Of a stretch of 64,000 nt of DNA, positions 8,248 through 18,395 are shown piece after piece; position 1 is the stretch's first letter, and every line of letters starts with the position of its first letter. The notes beneath the pieces were generated by a model. That model made no database searches. It was not told the DNA's origin and worked only from the letters and a program-made list of their open reading frames with translations. This stretch comes from Alkalimonas collagenimarina (GTDB lineage: Bacteria; Pseudomonadota; Gammaproteobacteria; Enterobacterales; Alteromonadaceae): the NCBI RefSeq assembly GCF_030717845.1, contig NZ_JAUZVZ010000003.1, positions 1 to 64,000 of the forward strand, in the 5' to 3' direction. The translations under genes and the position numbers were made by a program.

Positions 8248-9330
8248 ATGAGCTTGCATCGTTATCAACCAACCGATCTTGAGTTGTGGCAGAAAAAACG
8301 GCCGCAGGAAGAACGTCTGGCAGAAAAGTTGCTGTTTTTATCTGCGGACTTGCCACTCGCTGATGCGTTGTTGGCTGCCCGCCAGCAACACTGCAAGGTG
8401 GCTTTGCTTGGTATCCCGGAAGACATTGGCCCCAGAGCCAATCTTGGGCTTGGCGGCGCCGACCAGGGCTGGTCAGCCTTTTTATCGGTCTGGCTGAACT
8501 TGCAAGCCAATGCCTTTAGCCAAAAAATTGGCCCCGTGCTCATGGCTGGCACCGTACAGTGTGACGATTTGCAACATCAAGCAAACGATCTGGATGTAAG
8601 CCAACCGAAGCAACTGCAGCAGTTGCGTGCGCTCTGTACCGAGCTGGACCAACGGGTTGAGGATGTGATGGTTCAATTGTTCCAGGCTGGTTTCTATGTA
8701 GTCGTAATAGGAGGCGGGCATAATAATGCCTACCCACTGATTAAAGCCTTAGCTGCTGCGACCGAACAACCCATTCATTGTGCTAACCTCGACCCACATG
8801 CAGACTTTCGGCCACAAGAGGGCCGCCACAGTGGCAATGGGTTTAGCTATGCATGGCAACAGCAACTGCTGGCCAACTATTTTGTGCTGGGGTTGCATGA
8901 GCTGAAAAACTCGCAAGCCAGTATAGACCAGTTACAACAAGCCGGGGCTGAGTTTATCAGCTTGCAAGCGATGTTTACCCGCCAACAAATCAGCTGGCAA
9001 GAGGCCTTGGATCGCTGCATCGACTTTGTCGCTGACTCTACTGGGTCCATAGGTATTGAACTAGATACAGACAGCATTGAGTTAATGCCTGCCAGCGCCT
9101 TCACCACGGTCGGTGTCTCGGTGCATCAGGCCGCTCAGTACGTGCATCAGCTGGCTTTTTTACCCAGAAGTCGCTATCTGCATTTAGCAGAAGCCGCCCC
9201 AGCCAGACATCCAGCTGGGCAAGCGGCAGGCATGCAGCACTGCGGTCAGGTGTTGGCTGCTTTATGCGATGCCTTTATGCAAGCGAAGGCGGGGCTGGTG
9301 GATTCCCATGTTGATGCTGCCATTGGTTAA
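8248..9330 (+). CDS. hutG: Formimidoylglutamase (arginase family)
   Basis: Hydrolyses N-formimidoyl-L-glutamate to glutamate and formamide, the last step of the four-enzyme Hut pathway. 360 residues of the ureohydrolase fold with the dinuclear metal ligands visible: H158 in GGGHNN, D182/H184/D186 in NLDPHADF, and D273/D275 in ELDTDS. It lies on the rraA transcript, separated from hutI, hutU and hutH by the EAL gene. Its 3' end overlaps that convergent gene by 56 bases. Assignment to hutG rather than another agmatinase-like enzyme relies partly on the hut context. Confidence 0.88.
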   Translation: MSLHRYQPTDLELWQKKRPQEERLAEKLLFLSADLPLADALLAARQQHCKVALLGIPEDIGPRANLGLGGADQGWSAFLSVWLNLQANAFSQKIGPVLMAGTVQCDDLQHQANDLDVSQPKQLQQLRALCTELDQRVEDVMVQLFQAGFYVVVIGGGHNNAYPLIKALAAATEQPIHCANLDPHADFRPQEGRHSGNGFSYAWQQQLLANYFVLGLHELKNSQASIDQLQQAGAEFISLQAMFTRQQISWQEALDRCIDFVADSTGSIGIELDTDSIELMPASAFTTVGVSVHQAAQYVHQLAFLPRSRYLHLAEAAPARHPAGQAAGMQHCGQVLAALCDAFMQAKAGLVDSHVDAAIG

Positions 9331-10813
9331 GCCAGGGTTGTAACCCTTTCAGTTCAAATGGACGCGAATAGAAAAAGCCTTGTCCTAACGTGCAGCCCAT
9401 GCGGATCAGCTTTTGCTCCACCAATGATTCCTCAATGCCTTCGGCAACCACTCCCAGCTCAAGATTACGGGCAATATCGATAATGGCGCCAGTGATGGCC
9501 ATATGGGTATCGCTTTTGTGCAGTTGATTGATAAAACTACAATCAATTTTGACATGACTGATAGGAAGTTGCCGTAAATGAAACAGCGATGAAAATCCAG
9601 TACCAAAATCATCCAGCGCTAGCTCAATACCTAAGTTTTTCAAACGTTGCAGCATGGTGATGGCTTGCACCGGGTCCTCCGTCAAAGCCCGCTCAGTTAG
9701 CTCCAACACCAACCGGTCTGGTTTAACATCGTACTCCTGAAGTAAACGATTGATGGTATCCAGCAGCTCATCCTGCAACAAATCTTTCGACGAAATATTC
9801 ACCGCTATTTTCATCTTTGGAAAGTCGGCTTTCAGCTCAGCTAGCATAGCAATAGCCCGATCAAGCACCCATTCAGTCAGCGAATAAATCACCCCCAACT
9901 GCTCAGCCAACGCCAGAAAATCTTCCGGTGCCAGCATCCCTAAGCGAGGATGCTTCCAACGGATCAAGACCTCAGCGGCGACCAAGTTTCGTTGTTTTAA
10001 ATCGATTTGCGGCTGTACGTACAAGACCAGTTCATTCTGCTCAATGGCCTGGCGCAATTCAGCCATCAGTCGCAGCTTCTCATCGGTATAATGCAATAAG
10101 GCCGGATCAAATACCGCAGCATCGGACTGCACTCGGTGATGCTGCAAAGCCTGGTAAGCACGATCCAGTAATTCATTCAATTGGCTGCCATGCTCTGGGT
10201 AATAGGCAATACCACTAACCAATTGGTAATCCATCGCACAACTGTGCAATACCAGTGGTTGCACGACTGTCTGCTCTATCTCTCTGGTGAGTTGTTCGGC
10301 CAAATAAGGCTGCTCGGTGATGTCTGCCCAGGCGACAAAGTCTACCCCTCCCAGATGACACAACCGAACCGGCTTGTCCTCTCGCCATTCGAGGCACAGT
10401 AAGGCGTCATGATCTTGCAAGCGCTGATTGATGCGATGGGCCAGTTGAGCCAGCAGAATATTGCTATGCTGGTAACCAAGCGCTTCATTAATACTTTCAA
10501 ACTGAGTGACTTTAAATAGCAACAGCGCGTAATGACGATCTTCGCTATGTTGCAACAGTGGTTGCAACTGTATGCGCAGCAATTGTTTATTCGGGTAACC
10601 GGTACTTTCATCATGCAGCCACTTTTGTTCCACAGGTGCTGTAATCTGCTGATCTAAGCGATGCTGTAAACTACGTATACGCCATATCAATACCACAATG
10701 ACGGCGACCAAACTAAGTGGCAACCACAACAGCCAGTTTGGCGTGGCAACGACATTCGCAGCCACGACAGGAGGTGTTGTTAGCGCCATCAAGGCAACGA
10801 TGAAGTACCGCAT
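9275..10813 (-). CDS. Membrane GGDEF-EAL protein, probable c-di-GMP phosphodiesterase
   Basis: 512 residues from the ATG at 10813. An in-frame ATG at 10849 is possible, but the start at 10813 gives a clean signal peptide (MRYFIVALMA...VVAAN), has AGGA upstream and fits the promoter at 10845-10872. After the signal comes a transmembrane helix at about 28-45, then a degenerate GGDEF domain (GGVDF at 155-159) and an EAL domain with every catalytic residue: E281 (EVLIRW), N339, E371 (ELTE), D401-D402 (DDFGTG), K422, E458 and Q478. It therefore probably degrades c-di-GMP, with the GGDEF part regulatory. The only extracytoplasmic segment is very short. Confidence 0.9.
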   Translation of the reverse strand: MRYFIVALMALTTPPVVAANVVATPNWLLWLPLSLVAVIVVLIWRIRSLQHRLDQQITAPVEQKWLHDESTGYPNKQLLRIQLQPLLQHSEDRHYALLLFKVTQFESINEALGYQHSNILLAQLAHRINQRLQDHDALLCLEWREDKPVRLCHLGGVDFVAWADITEQPYLAEQLTREIEQTVVQPLVLHSCAMDYQLVSGIAYYPEHGSQLNELLDRAYQALQHHRVQSDAAVFDPALLHYTDEKLRLMAELRQAIEQNELVLYVQPQIDLKQRNLVAAEVLIRWKHPRLGMLAPEDFLALAEQLGVIYSLTEWVLDRAIAMLAELKADFPKMKIAVNISSKDLLQDELLDTINRLLQEYDVKPDRLVLELTERALTEDPVQAITMLQRLKNLGIELALDDFGTGFSSLFHLRQLPISHVKIDCSFINQLHKSDTHMAITGAIIDIARNLELGVVAEGIEESLVEQKLIRMGCTLGQGFFYSRPFELKGLQPWLNQWQHQHGNPPAPPSLA

Positions 10814-10844
10814 AACCGCGAAATCCTGAACATCTGGTCTGCCT

Positions 10845-10872
10845 AGCATAGCGTGTAAATATACATTGTAAA
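10845..10872 (-). promoter_or_regulatory. Candidate promoter for the EAL phosphodiesterase gene
   Basis: Leftward TTTACA (10872-10867), 16 bases, then TATGCT (10850-10845). Transcription would begin near 10838, which would exclude the upstream ATG at 10849 and favour the start at 10813. The promoter lies in the 30-base gap after hutI. Confidence 0.45.
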
Positions 10873-10879
10873 GCGTGAG

Positions 10880-12100
10880 TTAAAAGGGAATCGTTTTACC
10901 CCCAATCACCAGTTGGGTTAATGGGTTCACCCCTTGTTGATAGGCCAATTCAGCCGGTTGCACCATCGTATAACAACCAAAGTCAGCACGCAGCCCAACC
11001 GCCAGCATACCGGCATCATCGACCCCTAACGCTTTGGCCGCATGTCGGGTTACTCCCAGTAAGGCTTCTTCAGGGGTGAGTGCAAACAGCGTGCAGGCCA
11101 TATTCAACATTAACGGCAAATTACACAATGGCGAAGTGCCTGGATTCAAGTCAGTCGCCACCGCCATAGGGACTTGATACTGTCGCAGCAGCTCAATCGG
11201 TGGTAACTGCGTTTCTTTTAAGAAATAATAAGCACCTGGCAACAACACGGCAACCGTGCCAGCCTGCGCCATGGCCTTTACGCCTGCTTCATCTAAAAAT
11301 TCAATATGGTCGGCGGATAAACCAGCAAATTCAGCCACCAAGGCAGTACCACCTAAATTCGATAACTGCTCCGCATGGGCTTTCACCGGCAACCCCAACT
11401 GCTGCGCACACTGAAATAAGCGTTTACTTTGCGCAACACTAAAACCAATGCCTTCACAAAACACATCCACCGCATCGACCAAACCCTCTTGATGCAAAGT
11501 AGGCAGCATGGTGTGACAAAGGTAATCCATGTAAGCATCAGCATCATCAAACTCTGGTGGTAGCGCATGCGCGCCAAGAAAGGTGGTGTGGATGTGTAGA
11601 GGAAAGTGCTGTGCCAATTGCCGGGCCACCTGCAACATTTTGCGTTCGCTAGCCAGATCAAGTCCATAACCAGACTTAATTTCCAGCCGGGTCACCCCTT
11701 GCTGCATCAACGTATTGACCCGAGCTTTCGCCAGTTCAAATAACGCCTCAGCACTAGCCTCGCGTGTGGCTTTCACCGTCGAGCGAATGCCGCCGCCAGC
11801 CTGAGCAATCGCCTGATAGCTGGCACCCTGCAAGCGCATTTCAAACTCATTCGCACGGCTGCCTCCATACACCAAATGAGTATGGCAATCGATCAACCCC
11901 GGTAACAGCCACTGCCCCTGCACATCATAGACCCGGGTCTTCGCTGCTTCATAAGCGGGTAATTGCGCCTCTGGGCCTAGCCAGACGATATAGCCATCCT
12001 TGCTGGCCAATGCGCCCTGCTCTATCACACCATAAGGCGCTTGATTAGCTTGCATGGTGGCAATACGGGCATTGATCCAAACCGCATCAAAGTCAGTCAT
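10880..12100 (-). CDS. hutI: Imidazolonepropionase
   Basis: Third enzyme of histidine degradation; opens the imidazolone ring to give N-formimidoylglutamate. 406 residues of the amidohydrolase (TIM barrel) family. Metal-binding signatures are [10 protein letters not shown] near the start of the barrel, [17 protein letters not shown], and the late aspartate in [11 protein letters not shown]. It is divergent from hutC across a 94-base region holding a HutC palindrome. The EAL phosphodiesterase gene follows after 30 bases. Confidence 0.96.
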   Translation of the reverse strand: MTDFDAVWINARIATMQANQAPYGVIEQGALASKDGYIVWLGPEAQLPAYEAAKTRVYDVQGQWLLPGLIDCHTHLVYGGSRANEFEMRLQGASYQAIAQAGGGIRSTVKATREASAEALFELAKARVNTLMQQGVTRLEIKSGYGLDLASERKMLQVARQLAQHFPLHIHTTFLGAHALPPEFDDADAYMDYLCHTMLPTLHQEGLVDAVDVFCEGIGFSVAQSKRLFQCAQQLGLPVKAHAEQLSNLGGTALVAEFAGLSADHIEFLDEAGVKAMAQAGTVAVLLPGAYYFLKETQLPPIELLRQYQVPMAVATDLNPGTSPLCNLPLMLNMACTLFALTPEEALLGVTRHAAKALGVDDAGMLAVGLRADFGCYTMVQPAELAYQQGVNPLTQLVIGGKTIPF

Positions 12101-12147
12101 GGTTTACTCCAGTAGCTATCCTTCTTTAAAATAGTGTACCACAAAAC

Positions 12148-12159
12148 TTGTATATACAA
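12148..12159. promoter_or_regulatory. HutC operator between hutI and hutC
   Basis: TTGTATATACAA is a perfect 12-bp palindrome matching the core reported for HutC sites (TGTATATACA). On the right it doubles as a -35 TTGTAT, followed after 17 bases by TATTTT (12171-12176). On the left the mirrored TTGTAT can serve hutI, with TACACT or CACTAT as a poor -10. A repressor bound here would shut both directions. Confidence 0.8.
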
Positions 12160-12194
12160 CCAAAATCCGTTATTTTTACGATTAAGAATCCTCA

Positions 12195-12932
12195 ATGGTT
12201 GGAGCAACCGAGATGGCTGTGGCGAAATTCGCAGAAATTAAAGAACACATGCTGACGCAAATTGAAATCGGTGCCTGGCCGGAGCACAGTCGTGTGCCGT
12301 CAGAAAATGAATTGGCCGAGCAATTTTCCGTCAGTCGGATGACCGCACGCCGGGCATTACAAGAACTGACTGAGCAAGGCATTCTGTACCGCACTCAGGG
12401 CGTGGGCAGCTTTGTCGCCGCCTTAAAATCACAATCATCCTTGCTGGAAATTCGCAACATTGCTGATGAAATCCAAAGTCGGGGCCATAGCTACAGCGCG
12501 CAGTTGCTGCAATTGACCGAACTGCCTTGCCCTGCGGTGATTGCGTCTGCCTTGGGGTTAAAGCACCAGCAACAAGTGTTTTTTTCCTTGATTGTGCATT
12601 ACGAAGATCAAGTACCACTGCAATTGGAAGCACGCTACGTCAACCCGCAGCAGATCCCAGATTACATTCAGCAAGACTTTTCTCACATTACGCCGCACCT
12701 GTATTTAAGTCAGGTCGCGCCCTTAACCGAAGCTGAGCATACCGTCGAAGCGATCTTGCCTGATCATTTTACTTGCCAGCATTTGCACTTGAAAAAACCA
12801 GAAGCCTGCTTACGATTAACCCGCCGCACTTTTAGTCGCGATGGTGCCGTGAGTTTGGCTTATCTTACCTCGCCAGGTAGTCGCTACCGGCTGGGTGGTC
12901 ACTTAAATTTTGCGCTTGAAAAGCGCAGTTAG
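12195..12932 (+). CDS. hutC: Histidine utilisation repressor HutC (GntR/UTRA)
   Basis: Repressor of the hut genes, released by urocanate in characterised homologues. 245 residues: an N-terminal GntR winged helix-turn-helix (RVPSENELAEQFSVSRMTARRALQEL at about 36-61) and a C-terminal UTRA effector domain. A second ATG six codons downstream (12213) is an alternative start. hutU begins 10 bases after its stop, so the repressor is in the operon it controls. The operator lies 36 bases upstream. Confidence 0.93.
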   Translation: MVGATEMAVAKFAEIKEHMLTQIEIGAWPEHSRVPSENELAEQFSVSRMTARRALQELTEQGILYRTQGVGSFVAALKSQSSLLEIRNIADEIQSRGHSYSAQLLQLTELPCPAVIASALGLKHQQQVFFSLIVHYEDQVPLQLEARYVNPQQIPDYIQQDFSHITPHLYLSQVAPLTEAEHTVEAILPDHFTCQHLHLKKPEACLRLTRRTFSRDGAVSLAYLTSPGSRYRLGGHLNFALEKRS

Positions 12933-12941
12933 GAGCATCCT

Positions 12942-14630
12942 ATGTCTGACTCACGTTTCGATCCAGCGCGCGTTATTCGCGCCCCACATGGCAGCACCAT
13001 CACCGCCAAAAGCTGGTTAACCGAAGCCGCCAAACGCATGTTGATGAATAATCTGGATCCCGATGTTGCTGAGCATCCTCAAGCCTTGGTGGTGTATGGT
13101 GGTATTGGCCGGGCCGCCCGCGATTGGGCCTGCTTTGATAAAATAATCGAGGTACTGGACCGGTTGGAAGACGACCAAACTTTACTGGTGCAAAGTGGTA
13201 AACCAGTAGGTGTTTTTCCAACACACCCTGATGCCCCCCGAGTGCTGATTGCCAACTCGAATTTGGTACCAGCCTGGGCTAACTGGGAGCACTTTAACGA
13301 ACTGGATAAAAAAGGTCTGATGATGTACGGCCAGATGACCGCTGGCTCTTGGATTTACATTGGCTCGCAGGGCATCGTGCAAGGCACCTATGAAACCTTT
13401 GTCGCCATGGCTAAGCAGCACTTTAACGGTAATGCCAGCAATAAATGGATCCTCACCGGTGGTTTAGGTGGCATGGGCGGCGCTCAACCTTTGGCTGGCA
13501 CCATGGCCGGTTTTCATATGATTGCTTGTGAAGTCGATGAAAGCCGTATCGATTTCCGTTTGCGTACCGGTTATGTTGATGTGAAAGCCACCAACCTCGA
13601 TCAAGCGCTTGAGTTGCTTGAAACCGCCAAGCAGAGCAGCAAGCCAACCTCAATTGGCTTGCTCGGCAATGCCGCTGATATCTTTGCTGAGCTGGTAAAG
13701 CGCAACATCATCCCTGATATCGTTACCGATCAGACCTCTGCCCATGATCCACTCAATGGCTACTTACCTCAAGGCTGGAGCATGGCTAAAGCAGCCGATA
13801 TGCGACAGCAGGATCCACAAACCGTGGTCAAAGCAGCGAAACAATCGATGGCGGTGCAGGTGCAAGCGACGCTGGATATGCAAACGAAGGGGGCAGTGGC
13901 CGTCGATTACGGCAATAACATCCGGCAAATGGCTAAAGACGGAGGCGTACAAAATGCCTTTGATTACCCAGGCTTTGTGCCGGCTTATATCCGCCCTCTG
14001 TTTTGTGAAGGCGTTGGCCCCTTCCGCTGGGTTGCTTTATCTGGTGACCCGGAAGATATCTACAAAACCGACCAAAAGGTCAAAGAGCTGATTCCGGATC
14101 ACCCACATTTGCACCACTGGCTGGATATGGCCAGAGAAAAAATTCATTTTCAGGGCTTACCAGCCCGTATTTGTTGGATCGGTTTAAAAGATCGGGCCCG
14201 CATTGCGCTGGCATTTAATGAGATGGTGAAAAGTGGCGAATTAAGCGCTCCTATCGTCATCGGTCGTGACCATCTGGATTCTGGATCTGTGGCCAGCCCC
14301 AATCGTGAAACCGAAGCCATGCTGGATGGTTCTGATGCCGTTTCAGACTGGCCGCTCTTGAATGCCTTACTAAACACGGCCGGTGGTGCCAGTTGGGTGT
14401 CATTGCACCATGGTGGTGGAGTCGGTATGGGCTACAGCCAGCATTCGGGCGTGGTTATCGTTGCCGACGGCACCGAGGCAGCAGCAAAACGGCTGGGGCG
14501 AGTCTTGTGGAACGACCCGGGTACCGGTGTCATGCGTCATGCCGATGCCGGTTATGACATTGCCAAAGACTGCGCCCGCCAACAAGGCCTGGATTTACCT
14601 ATGTTGGACCAACCGACCATTACGGAGTAA
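12942..14630 (+). CDS. hutU: Urocanate hydratase (urocanase)
   Basis: Converts urocanate to imidazolone propionate using tightly bound NAD+. 562 residues, normal length. The NAD-binding segment [16 protein letters not shown] starts near residue 173, and the late [15 protein letters not shown] motif is intact. AGGAG stands just before the ATG. It follows hutC and precedes hutH by 3 bases, forming hutC-hutU-hutH. Confidence 0.98.
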   Translation: MSDSRFDPARVIRAPHGSTITAKSWLTEAAKRMLMNNLDPDVAEHPQALVVYGGIGRAARDWACFDKIIEVLDRLEDDQTLLVQSGKPVGVFPTHPDAPRVLIANSNLVPAWANWEHFNELDKKGLMMYGQMTAGSWIYIGSQGIVQGTYETFVAMAKQHFNGNASNKWILTGGLGGMGGAQPLAGTMAGFHMIACEVDESRIDFRLRTGYVDVKATNLDQALELLETAKQSSKPTSIGLLGNAADIFAELVKRNIIPDIVTDQTSAHDPLNGYLPQGWSMAKAADMRQQDPQTVVKAAKQSMAVQVQATLDMQTKGAVAVDYGNNIRQMAKDGGVQNAFDYPGFVPAYIRPLFCEGVGPFRWVALSGDPEDIYKTDQKVKELIPDHPHLHHWLDMAREKIHFQGLPARICWIGLKDRARIALAFNEMVKSGELSAPIVIGRDHLDSGSVASPNRETEAMLDGSDAVSDWPLLNALLNTAGGASWVSLHHGGGVGMGYSQHSGVVIVADGTEAAAKRLGRVLWNDPGTGVMRHADAGYDIAKDCARQQGLDLPMLDQPTITE

Positions 14631-14633
14631 GCC

Positions 14634-16169
14634 ATGAGTACAGTATTTACCTTAACACCAGGCCAGTTAAGCCTGAGCCAATTGCGCCAACTGTGGCAAA
14701 CGGAGCAATCCCTTGAGCTGGACTCTGGCGCCTACCAAGCCATCAATACCTCGGCCAAAACAGTGGCTGATGTCGTCGCTACTGGCAAAACCGTCTATGG
14801 CATCAATACCGGCTTTGGCCTGTTAGCCAACACCAAAATTGCGCCGGATCAACTGGAGCTATTGCAGCGCTCCATCGTGTTATCCCACGCCGCGGGCTAT
14901 GGCGATTTAATGCATGATCAATCCGTACGATTGATCATGATCCTAAAAATCAACTCACTGGCACGTGGCTATTCTGGTATTCGCCCAGAAATCATTGATG
15001 CCATGATCGCCATGGTCAATCACGGGTTGTACCCCTGCATTCCTGCGCAAGGTTCTGTCGGCGCTTCTGGTGATTTGGCCCCGCTGGCTCACATGGTGCT
15101 ACCGCTGATTGGCGAAGGCGAAGTTCGTTATCAAGGTAAAATCTATCCGGCACAAGAAGCGCTGGCCTTGGCTGGCTTAACTCCGGTTACTTTGGCTGCT
15201 AAAGAAGGCCTGGCACTGTTAAACGGCACTCAGGTCTCCACCGCATTAGCTCTTGAAGGGTTATTTTATGCCGAAGATCTCTACGCAGCAGCCAGCGTCA
15301 TCGGTGCCCTAAGTGTCGAGGCTGCCCTTGGCAGCCGAGCCCCTTTCGATGCACGGATTCATGCCATTCGCGGCCAACGCGGCCAAATCGATGCCGCCGC
15401 TATTTACCGGCACTTATTGCAAGACAGCTCTGAATTAGGCGCATCGCATCAGGATTGTGAAAAGGTGCAAGATCCCTACAGTTTGCGCTGTCAGCCTCAG
15501 GTGATGGGTGCTTGCTTAACGCAGATCCGCCAGGCTGCTGATGTGCTGCAAACCGAAGCCAATGGTGTCACCGATAATCCGCTGGTGTTTGCCGAGGAAG
15601 GCGATATTTTATCGGGTGGTAATTTCCACGCCGAACCCGTTGCTATGGCCGCTGATAACTTAGCATTGGCGATTGCAGAGATTGGTGCCCTGTCTGAACG
15701 CCGTATGGCTCTGTTGATTGATGCCAGCCTAAGCAAACTGCCCGCGTTTTTAGTCAACAATGGTGGCGTCAACAGCGGCTTTATGATTGCTCAAGTCACT
15801 TCGGCGGCACTGGCCTCTGAAAACAAATCACTGGCCCACCCCGCCAGTGTCGATAGCTTACCTACCTCCGCCAACCAGGAAGATCATGTCTCAATGGCGA
15901 CCTTTGCGGCAAGACGACTCACCCAGATGGCGAACAACACCCGCGGTGTTCTCGCGGTGGAATATTTAGCCGCAGTGCAAGGGCTCGATTTTAGAGCTCC
16001 ACTGAAAAGCACACCACCACTTGAGCATGCACGTCAGATCTTGCGAGCTCAGGTCGCTTTTTATGCTGAAGATCGCTACTTTGCACCTGATATCAAAGCC
16101 ACGGCGCAACTACTGGCCGAAGGTCAGCTAACACCGTTAATTCCTGCCAACAGCTTAGTCAGCTGTTAA
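14634..16169 (+). CDS. hutH: Histidine ammonia-lyase
   Basis: First enzyme of histidine degradation, eliminating ammonia to give urocanate. 511 residues. The Ala144-Ser145-Gly146 triad in [12 protein letters not shown] cyclises to the MIO electrophile. YGINTGFG near the N-terminus and QEDHVSMA near the end belong to the active site. It is the last gene of the hutC-hutU-hutH run and is followed by a long perfect hairpin. Confidence 0.98.
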   Translation: MSTVFTLTPGQLSLSQLRQLWQTEQSLELDSGAYQAINTSAKTVADVVATGKTVYGINTGFGLLANTKIAPDQLELLQRSIVLSHAAGYGDLMHDQSVRLIMILKINSLARGYSGIRPEIIDAMIAMVNHGLYPCIPAQGSVGASGDLAPLAHMVLPLIGEGEVRYQGKIYPAQEALALAGLTPVTLAAKEGLALLNGTQVSTALALEGLFYAEDLYAAASVIGALSVEAALGSRAPFDARIHAIRGQRGQIDAAAIYRHLLQDSSELGASHQDCEKVQDPYSLRCQPQVMGACLTQIRQAADVLQTEANGVTDNPLVFAEEGDILSGGNFHAEPVAMAADNLALAIAEIGALSERRMALLIDASLSKLPAFLVNNGGVNSGFMIAQVTSAALASENKSLAHPASVDSLPTSANQEDHVSMATFAARRLTQMANNTRGVLAVEYLAAVQGLDFRAPLKSTPPLEHARQILRAQVAFYAEDRYFAPDIKATAQLLAEGQLTPLIPANSLVSC

Positions 16170-16174
16170 TTCGC

Positions 16175-16206
16175 CTGAGTACGCCAGTTCACACTGGCGT
16201 ACTCAG
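16175..16206. repeat. Perfect 14-bp hairpin after hutH
   Basis: CTGAGTACGCCAGT (16175-16188), loop TCAC, and its exact reverse complement (16193-16206), five bases past the hutH stop. There is no T-run on either side, so it is not a textbook terminator; it may protect the 3' end of the hut mRNA or act as a weak terminator. Confidence 0.75.
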
Positions 16207-16310
16207 CTAAATATGCTGTCCCACCAAATCTGGCTAGACCAGTTGCTCTACATTTGTTATTTTCTAAGCAAACTATAATTAAAAGAACCAGCTTGCTTGA
16301 GACTATAACT

Positions 16311-18338
16311 ATGACGCTTACTATTGCACACCGTATTATTCTTGGGTTTGGCCTAATCGTTTTATTGCTGGTGATCGCAAGCAGTTCAGCGTTTTTTAGC
16401 TTTGTCTCTATTGAACAATCGAATCGCAACGTCAATGAGCTTGCTATACCGACACAGCAACTGAGCAATCAAGCACAAATTCGCTTACTCCGGATGGCCA
16501 ATGCCAGTGCACAAGGCTTTGCCACCGAACAACCAGCTCAGATCCAGCATCATCAGCAAAGCTTCCAAGACAACGATTCACAGCTGCAACAATTATTAAC
16601 CCAAGGCTTGCGGCTCACTGCAGGTCATGAACAGATGCAACAGTCCTTGCAACGTGCCTCCCAACAGCGCGAACAGTACCAACAATCCGCTCAACGCATG
16701 TTTCAAAACCGGCTTCAGGTGGAAAGTAGCCAACAGCAGGTGCAGAATACTTTTAACCAGCTAGAGCAAGATTTAGATGCCTTGGGCGCGGTACTGCTGG
16801 ATTTGTCTTACATGAATATTCCACAGACCGAGGCGCTGGAACTGATCGAAGGCACGGCAGGAAGAATCGATGGCCAGCTTCTCGGATTGATCAATACTTT
16901 ACGAGAAGTAGCCAATGCCACCGATATCGATCAACTGCAACGCAGCGAAGAGAACATTCTTTTTGTCTTTAGTGATATGCAAGTCAATATCGACTATCTG
17001 GACCAATTGGTTGAAACCATCAATACCGATGGCCTTTGGCAAGATTTTCAACAGCAACTGGCCGCAGTGGAGCAAGCCCTCACGGTCGAGCAAACCTTAC
17101 TTAATCTGCAACAACAACGCTTGACCTTACAACAAAATGCCCGCCACCAGTTGGCATCAGCCGAACAAGAGTTTGAAGCAGTCATGTCCGCTTTGCAACA
17201 AACAGCCGCTGCAGCGGATGAACAAGTCAGCTTGTTGCAACAAACCGTCAGCCGGACCATTCAATCCGGCAATATCAGAAATGGTATTATTCTGCTGGTG
17301 CTGGTGGTACTAGCAACTGCGATAGCCTGGGTCACCATCCGCGCTATGTTGCAACCTCTGGCAAAGATCAATGAAGCACTTAGCATTATGGCCCGGGGCG
17401 ATTTAAGCCCACGCTTAACCATCCAACGTCAAGATGAGTTTGGGACTCTGGCAGCGAATGTCAATCGACTGGTTGAAGCACTTAGTGGGCTGGTCCAACG
17501 TATACAAAGTTACTCCACTGAACTGACACAAAGTGCCCAGCTCTCTGGCCATGATATCGATGACATTCGACAATCCCTGCTGCAGCAAACCGATCGTATC
17601 GCCAGCATCAACTCAAGTACGCACCAGCTCAGTGAACAAAGCCAACACATCACCACGCAAGCTGAACAAGCGTTGCAAGAGATGAATCAAGGCATGCAAC
17701 ATAATGATAAAGTGCATGAGCTATCCTCGCAAAACAATCAACGGATTGAGCATCTGGCTAGTCAACTGAATGGCATCGACCAACTGATGCAGCAGGTGCA
17801 CCAACAAACAGAGCAAATCGGCACCATTCTCGATACCATCGGCAGCATTGCTGAACAAACCAATCTACTGGCACTTAATGCAGCGATAGAAGCAGCCAGA
17901 GCTGGCGAACAAGGTCGTGGCTTCGCAGTGGTCGCTGATGAAGTCAGAACGCTGGCTGGCCGCACTCAGCAAGCCACGAATGATATTCAGCAGATGATTG
18001 AGGCACTGCAAAAAGTAGCCTCCACGGCAGTGAAAGCAGTGCAACAAGGCAATGATGATGCCAGTCAATGCGTGCAGGAGAATCAGCATCTTTTAACCGC
18101 ATTGCAGCACATTAACCGCGCCATTACCCAAATGCATAGTATTAATGCCAGCATTGCGGAAGCGACTGCGGTTCAATTACAACAAGGTGAGCAAATTAAT
18201 CAATCTATGGAGGTGGTGGTTCAGCTGGCCCATACCAGCTCAGACAAAGCAGACAGTACCCAAGCACACAGTCAGGATGTGACCCGACTAGCCAATGAGT
18301 TGGAGCAAGCCAGCGCTGCATTCAGACTCAAGAGCTAG
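16311..18338 (+). CDS. Methyl-accepting chemotaxis protein
   Basis: 675-residue chemoreceptor. The ATG at 16311 ([14 protein letters not shown]) gives a typical short cytoplasmic N-terminus before the first transmembrane helix (about 8-31); the reading frame is open 19 codons further upstream, but that extension is hydrophilic and atypical. A long glutamine-rich helical periplasmic region (about 32-320), a second transmembrane helix (about 322-344), HAMP, and a signalling tip [20 protein letters not shown] near residue 512 follow. Its position after hutH invites a link to histidine or urocanate taxis, but nothing in the sensor supports that directly. Confidence 0.93.
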   Translation: MTLTIAHRIILGFGLIVLLLVIASSSAFFSFVSIEQSNRNVNELAIPTQQLSNQAQIRLLRMANASAQGFATEQPAQIQHHQQSFQDNDSQLQQLLTQGLRLTAGHEQMQQSLQRASQQREQYQQSAQRMFQNRLQVESSQQQVQNTFNQLEQDLDALGAVLLDLSYMNIPQTEALELIEGTAGRIDGQLLGLINTLREVANATDIDQLQRSEENILFVFSDMQVNIDYLDQLVETINTDGLWQDFQQQLAAVEQALTVEQTLLNLQQQRLTLQQNARHQLASAEQEFEAVMSALQQTAAAADEQVSLLQQTVSRTIQSGNIRNGIILLVLVVLATAIAWVTIRAMLQPLAKINEALSIMARGDLSPRLTIQRQDEFGTLAANVNRLVEALSGLVQRIQSYSTELTQSAQLSGHDIDDIRQSLLQQTDRIASINSSTHQLSEQSQHITTQAEQALQEMNQGMQHNDKVHELSSQNNQRIEHLASQLNGIDQLMQQVHQQTEQIGTILDTIGSIAEQTNLLALNAAIEAARAGEQGRGFAVVADEVRTLAGRTQQATNDIQQMIEALQKVASTAVKAVQQGNDDASQCVQENQHLLTALQHINRAITQMHSINASIAEATAVQLQQGEQINQSMEVVVQLAHTSSDKADSTQAHSQDVTRLANELEQASAAFRLKS

Positions 18339-18356
18339 GTGTCGGCTTACAGGAGA

Positions 18357-18395
18357 GTTCAGCAGCATCAGTTCAATGCAAACTGACTGCTGAAC
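18357..18395. repeat. Bulged inverted repeat at convergent gene ends
   Basis: GTTCAGCAG-CA-TCAGTT and AACTGACTGCTGAAC pair into a 15-bp stem with a two-base bulge and a seven-base loop. It spans the 29-base gap and the stop codon of the leftward membrane-protein gene. No T-run follows on either strand, so terminator function is uncertain. Confidence 0.45.

Noticed and set aside
10855-10866. TGTAAATATACA as a second HutC operator before the EAL gene
   Set aside because: Imperfect dyad and AT-rich; overlaps the predicted promoter by chance plausibly, with no flanking symmetry like the 12148-12159 site.
16274-16279. TATAAT box before the second chemoreceptor gene
   Set aside because: Perfect -10 hexamer, but no -35 at 16-18 bases; the nearest TTGTTA is only 14 bases upstream, so I did not list it as a promoter.
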